The notes beneath the pieces were generated by a model. The model worked only from the letters and a program-made list of their open reading frames with translations, made no database searches and was not told the DNA's origin. Made by a program: the position numbers and the translations under genes. From Candidatus Troglogloeales bacterium (lineage in GTDB: Bacteria; Nitrospirota; Nitrospiria; SBBL01; SBBT01), in assembly GCA_005239595.1 (NCBI GenBank), contig SBBT01000051.1, forward strand, positions 1 through 9,577: 9,577 bases of DNA, in the 5' to 3' direction. This document shows positions 7,422-9,577 of this stretch, one piece after another. Numbering within the stretch: position 1 is the stretch's first letter; each line of letters opens with the position of its first letter.

Positions 7422-8453
7422 CTACTGGAGAGTCAGGTTTTCGCGTCTCTTGAGTTTCTGAACGAGGGTGGTTCGCTTCAAGTTCAGCAAACGGGCTGCT
7501 GTCTTCTTGACGTCATTCGCCTTCAACATGGCATGCTGAATCAGTCGATTTTCAAATTCTAGGACCAACTCTGAAAATTGGACACCGCCATCCGGAAACT
7601 CAAATTGCAAGGGGAGGGGGTTTTCTTGAGGTCTTCTTAGTTTGTCGGGAAGATCGGACGCTCCGATCAGCCCATCCTGCTGAAATGTAATTAATCGCTC
7701 CATCAAGTTTTCTAGTTCCCGGATATTCCCAGGCCAGGAATAGTTCATCAGAATTTTTTCTGCATCAGGCGATAAACCTTCCAGCTTCGCCTGTCTCTTT
7801 TCATTGAATTTTTGGATGAAATGGGCTATCAGGAGCGGTATATCCTCCTTCCGTTCACGGAGAGGGGGAAGCGCAACTGGAATGACATTCAGCCGATAAA
7901 ACAGGTCTTTTCTAAATCGTTTTTCAGTAACCGCCTCCTCCATATTCTGATTGGAAGCAGCAATGACACGAACATCCACATGGATGGACCTTGTGCCTCC
8001 AACACGCTCGAACTCCCGCTCCTGGAGGACACGAAGCAGCTTGACCTGCAAGGGGAACGGCATTTCACCAATTTCATCAAGAAAAAGTGTCCCTCCGTGC
8101 GCCAGCTCAAATCGCCCTATTCTGAATGACGTCGCACCGGTAAACGCCCCCTTCTCATGGCCAAACAGTTCGCTTTCGAGAAGCGCTTCGGGAATCGCCC
8201 CACAGTTGATCGGGATAAAAGGTTTATCGCCTCTTAAGCTCTTAAAGTGTATCGTCTTGGCGACGACCTCTTTACCGGTTCCACTTTCACCCTCAATGAG
8301 AATCGTGCTATCGGTGTCGGCCACCTTATCAATTAATTCATAGATGCGCTTCATAGGCGGGCTTTGGCCTATTAGGGGCTCAAATGGCGGCTTTCCCTTT
8401 ATTGTCTTCTTCTGAAGAGGTTCTTCAACTGGAATGATGCGTTCATCACCCAT
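7422..8453 (-). CDS. FleQ-like sigma-54 activator lacking the N-terminal regulatory domain
   Basis: This enhancer-binding protein of 343 residues consists of a AAA+ domain and a DNA-binding domain only. After a 23-residue leader come LIGQSPPMKRIYELIDKVAD, Walker A GESGTGKE (55-62), the sigma-54 contact loop GAFTGA (102-107), Walker B LFLDEI (123-128), the RKDLFYRLNVIP sensor stretch, the WPGNIRELENL motif, and a C-terminal Fis-type helix-turn-helix (about 314-335, KKTAARLLNLKRTTLVQKLK) whose RTTLVxKxK ending is FleQ/FlrA-like. FleQ and FlrA are about 490 residues with an extra N-terminal domain. Here an in-frame TGA lies 6 bases before the ATG, so no longer form can be translated as the sequence stands. 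It probably acts high in the flagellar cascade. It has its own sigma-70-like promoter; the ribosome site is weak. Confidence 0.9.
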   Translation of the reverse strand: MGDERIIPVEEPLQKKTIKGKPPFEPLIGQSPPMKRIYELIDKVADTDSTILIEGESGTGKEVVAKTIHFKSLRGDKPFIPINCGAIPEALLESELFGHEKGAFTGATSFRIGRFELAHGGTLFLDEIGEMPFPLQVKLLRVLQEREFERVGGTRSIHVDVRVIAASNQNMEEAVTEKRFRKDLFYRLNVIPVALPPLRERKEDIPLLIAHFIQKFNEKRQAKLEGLSPDAEKILMNYSWPGNIRELENLMERLITFQQDGLIGASDLPDKLRRPQENPLPLQFEFPDGGVQFSELVLEFENRLIQHAMLKANDVKKTAARLLNLKRTTLVQKLKRRENLTLQ

Positions 8454-8521
8454 AGATCAGAACTGGCCTTAAACAGTATGCAGTTAGCTTCCTCTCGCTA
8501 TAGATATTATTTACGATGGTT

Positions 8522-8529
8522 TTAACCCA
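8522..8529 (-). promoter_or_regulatory. Third TGGGTTAA motif, leader of the FleQ-like gene
   Basis: TGGGTTAA on the minus strand, in the same orientation as the gene, lies about 25-32 bases downstream of its predicted start. It repeats the core of the two elements at 7272-7346 but lacks their NNNCGCT extension; a CGCT is found on its 5' side instead. It could be a shared operator half-site; chance is not excluded for eight bases. Confidence 0.3.
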
Positions 8530-8559
8530 CAGCGATTGTCTTATCATATTTTCGTGCTA

Positions 8560-8588
8560 ATCTTAGCCTTGTTTTTTAGGACTGTCAA
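8560..8588 (-). promoter_or_regulatory. Putative sigma-70 promoter of the FleQ-like gene
   Basis: On the minus strand a perfect TTGACA (plus-strand 8583-8588) stands 17 bases from TAAGAT (8560-8565, 4 of 6 to TATAAT). The start would be near 8553, giving a leader of about 100 bases. A TATGAT lies slightly downstream but has no -35 match at the right distance. A sigma-70 promoter suits a regulator at the top of a sigma-54 cascade. Confidence 0.55.
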
Positions 8589-8624
8589 CTTATAGTCACA
8601 TCAGCTTATGCTCTTTTCATCCCT

Positions 8625-8639
8625 CGGCAAAAATTGCCG
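8625..8639. promoter_or_regulatory. Perfect dyad CGGCAAAAATTGCCG, candidate enhancer site for a sigma-54 activator
   Basis: Six-base arms CGGCAA and TTGCCG surround AAA. The dyad centre is about 134 bases upstream of the expected start of the sigma-54 promoter at 8740-8755, a usual distance for an upstream activating sequence, and about 79 bases upstream of the leftward sigma-70 start. No T-run follows on either strand, so a terminator is unlikely. The CGGCAA half-site recalls the ftr elements bound by Caulobacter FlbD (from memory), and the response regulator in this window has a FlbD-like recognition helix. Confidence 0.55.
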
Positions 8640-8739
8640 CCTTGCTATAGGTAACAAAGACCTGTCAAAAATCTTTTTAATGGAGTGGAAACAGGGGGAA
8701 AACCGAATAAAAACTAACTGTTATGGCTTTATTATTACA

Positions 8740-8755
8740 GGGCATACATCTTGCT
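8740..8755 (+). promoter_or_regulatory. Sigma-54 (-24/-12) promoter of the fliK-like gene
   Basis: GGGCATACATCTTGCT matches the sigma-54 consensus TGGCACRNNNNTTGCW at all but two of its defined positions, with the essential GG (8741-8742) and GC (8753-8754) exactly 10 bases apart. Transcription would start near 8766, leaving a leader of about 40 bases before the ATG at 8806. Confidence 0.75.
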
Positions 8756-8805
8756 TTCATGCTAAGTAACGCGTGGCATTTACCGATTTATTATAGAAAG
8801 AACTT

Positions 8806-9577
8806 ATGATCGATCCGTTCATGATCCTGCGGTTATCCAATGGTGACGCCGCCAAGGCGGCAGGCCTGTTTCCCCCCAATGCAAAACCCGCAGACGCCTT
8901 CGCACAAATTCTGACAGAGGCAATGGAAGGGATGCCTGTGGGGATGGGATTGCCGGTGACGGAAGGAAACATAAAAACGGCTCTTTACCCAGATAAAGTG
9001 GCATTGCCATCCGTGGCATTGCCACCCTCTAAACCTACACAGGAAGTTGAATCAGCGCCCCTTCCTCTGATGCTCCCTTTGATTATGTTCCCCATCAACG
9101 GGCAGCCTTTTCCTAACCTGGCAGAACAGGCATTACCTTCGAACACTGATAGCGCACCAGAACTTTTGAAACCTGTCGACATGGAAAACCTCGCTATTGA
9201 TACCGTGGGCCAGCCGTTCTACCCGGTTGCCGATCTCCCCACGCATAAATTCCAAAATACGTTTCAAGCAGGGTCAACGCAACCTCTTTTAAAATCAGGG
9301 GCCAACCCTATTCAGGAATACACGCCGTTTGAACGGGAGAAACCGATAGAACCCTCAGGGGATACCTCTGCTATTAAAATCTTCGGGAGAGATGTTGCTG
9401 AAAATCAGATGGTTGATATGCCCCTAACGATTACACCAACCCCGCTTCAGCAGAATCCTCAACCAGCGACGAACCTGGCCCCGGAGAAGAAATCCCCAGA
9501 TGTCCCTGTTCAGGCAATGCCTGTTCAGGCAATGCCTGTTCAGGTAACGCCTGTTCAGGTAATGGCCGATCCAAAAA
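8806..9577 (+). CDS. fliK: Probable flagellar hook-length control protein FliK, N-terminal part (runs off the window)
   Basis: From the ATG at 8806 the frame stays open for 257 codons to the window edge. The product is rich in Pro, Ala, Gln and Met, has no membrane segment or signal peptide, and looks mostly disordered: MIDPFMILRLSNGDAAKAAG, then LPVTEG, two VALP repeats, and four tandem PVQ(A/V)(M/T) repeats near the right edge. FliK proteins have such a poorly conserved, Pro/Gln-rich, length-measuring N-terminal part followed by a conserved hook-protein-interacting C-terminal domain, which would lie outside this window. The naming therefore rests on composition, a flagellar neighbourhood and a sigma-54 promoter 40 bases upstream, not on a domain. 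The ribosome site (AGAAAG) is weak. An unrelated secreted or disordered protein is the alternative. Confidence 0.6.
   Translation, partial: MIDPFMILRLSNGDAAKAAGLFPPNAKPADAFAQILTEAMEGMPVGMGLPVTEGNIKTALYPDKVALPSVALPPSKPTQEVESAPLPLMLPLIMFPINGQPFPNLAEQALPSNTDSAPELLKPVDMENLAIDTVGQPFYPVADLPTHKFQNTFQAGSTQPLLKSGANPIQEYTPFEREKPIEPSGDTSAIKIFGRDVAENQMVDMPLTITPTPLQQNPQPATNLAPEKKSPDVPVQAMPVQAMPVQVTPVQVMADPK
8998..9024 (+). repeat. Two copies of GTGGCATTGCCA in the fliK-like gene
   Basis: GTGGCATTGCCA occurs at 8998-9009 and 9013-9024, separated by TCC, giving a 15-base period in frame and the peptide VALPSVALP. Each copy contains a short dyad TGGCA-T-TGCCA. This is probably a coding duplication. Confidence 0.8.
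9505..9564 (+). repeat. Four tandem 15-bp repeats in the fliK-like gene
   Basis: Four adjoining 15-base units start at 9505, 9520, 9535 and 9550. The first two are identical (CCTGTTCAGGCAATG); the third and fourth differ at one or two bases. They are in frame and encode PVQAM, PVQAM, PVQVT, PVQVM. Unit gain or loss would lengthen or shorten the protein by five residues without a frameshift. Confidence 0.93.

Larger units (their letters stand above)
8454..8805. other. Divergent regulatory region between the FleQ-like and fliK-like genes
   Basis: These 352 bases contain no credible gene. From left to right they hold the leader of the FleQ-like gene with a TGGGTTAA motif (8522-8529, minus), its sigma-70-like promoter (8560-8588, minus), a perfect CGGCAA/TTGCCG dyad (8625-8639), an AT-rich stretch of about 100 bases, and a sigma-54 promoter facing right (8740-8755). 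Thus a housekeeping-type promoter points at the regulator gene and a sigma-54 promoter at the structural gene, with a shared possible operator between them. Confidence 0.7.

Noticed and set aside
8610..8623. GG-N10-GC on the minus strand (GGGATGAAAAGAGC) upstream of the FleQ-like gene.
   Set aside because: It has only the invariant bases; the rest fits the sigma-54 consensus poorly, and a much better sigma-70 match lies nearby.
8625..8639. The CGGCAA/TTGCCG hairpin as a transcription terminator.
   Set aside because: No T-run follows on either strand and no gene ends near it in either direction.

Overview
The window is one end of a flagellar gene cluster from a Gram-negative, motile, sigma-54-using bacterium. 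The content (rod and MS-ring genes, two sigma-54 activators, a histidine kinase, a periplasmic TPR protein) and a base composition near 50% GC fit lineages such as Nitrospirota, NC10 or Desulfobacterota. I cannot fix the taxon from sequence alone.

Layout. Positions 1-8453 carry eight genes on the minus strand. In transcription order they are a short FleQ-like sigma-54 activator (8453-7422), a large secreted TPR protein (7179-5095), a cytoplasmic FlgS/FlrB-type histidine kinase (5085-4168), its FlbD/FlgR/FlrC-type response regulator (4167-2737), flgB (2716-2252), flgC (2234-1797), fliE (1727-1434) and fliF (from 1384, running off the left edge before its FliG-binding tail). From the TPR gene on, gaps are 0 to 69 bases, so these seven genes look like one operon. 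On the plus strand one gene starts at 8806 and runs off the right edge. It is low-complexity and probably encodes the hook-length protein FliK.

Regulation. The 352-base divergent region (8454-8805) holds a sigma-70-like promoter driving the FleQ-like gene leftward, a near-consensus sigma-54 promoter driving the fliK-like gene rightward, and between them a perfect dyad, CGGCAAAAATTGCCG, placed where an enhancer-binding activator would sit. A second sigma-70-like promoter lies in the 7237-7421 gap ahead of the TPR gene. It is flanked by an inverted pair of ATGGGTTAANNNCGCT elements, and the TGGGTTAA core recurs in the leader of the FleQ-like gene.

Proposed logic (inference): housekeeping promoters make the FleQ-like activator and the operon holding the kinase/regulator pair with the rod and MS-ring parts. 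The pair, or the FleQ-like protein, then activates sigma-54 promoters of later genes such as fliK. Unusual points are a (TTTCTA)6 microsatellite between flgC and fliE, a FleQ-like protein without its N-terminal domain and without the Arg positions used for c-di-GMP in FleQ/FlrA, a periplasmic TPR protein of the PflA general type inside the regulatory operon, and in-frame 15-bp tandem repeats in the fliK-like gene.
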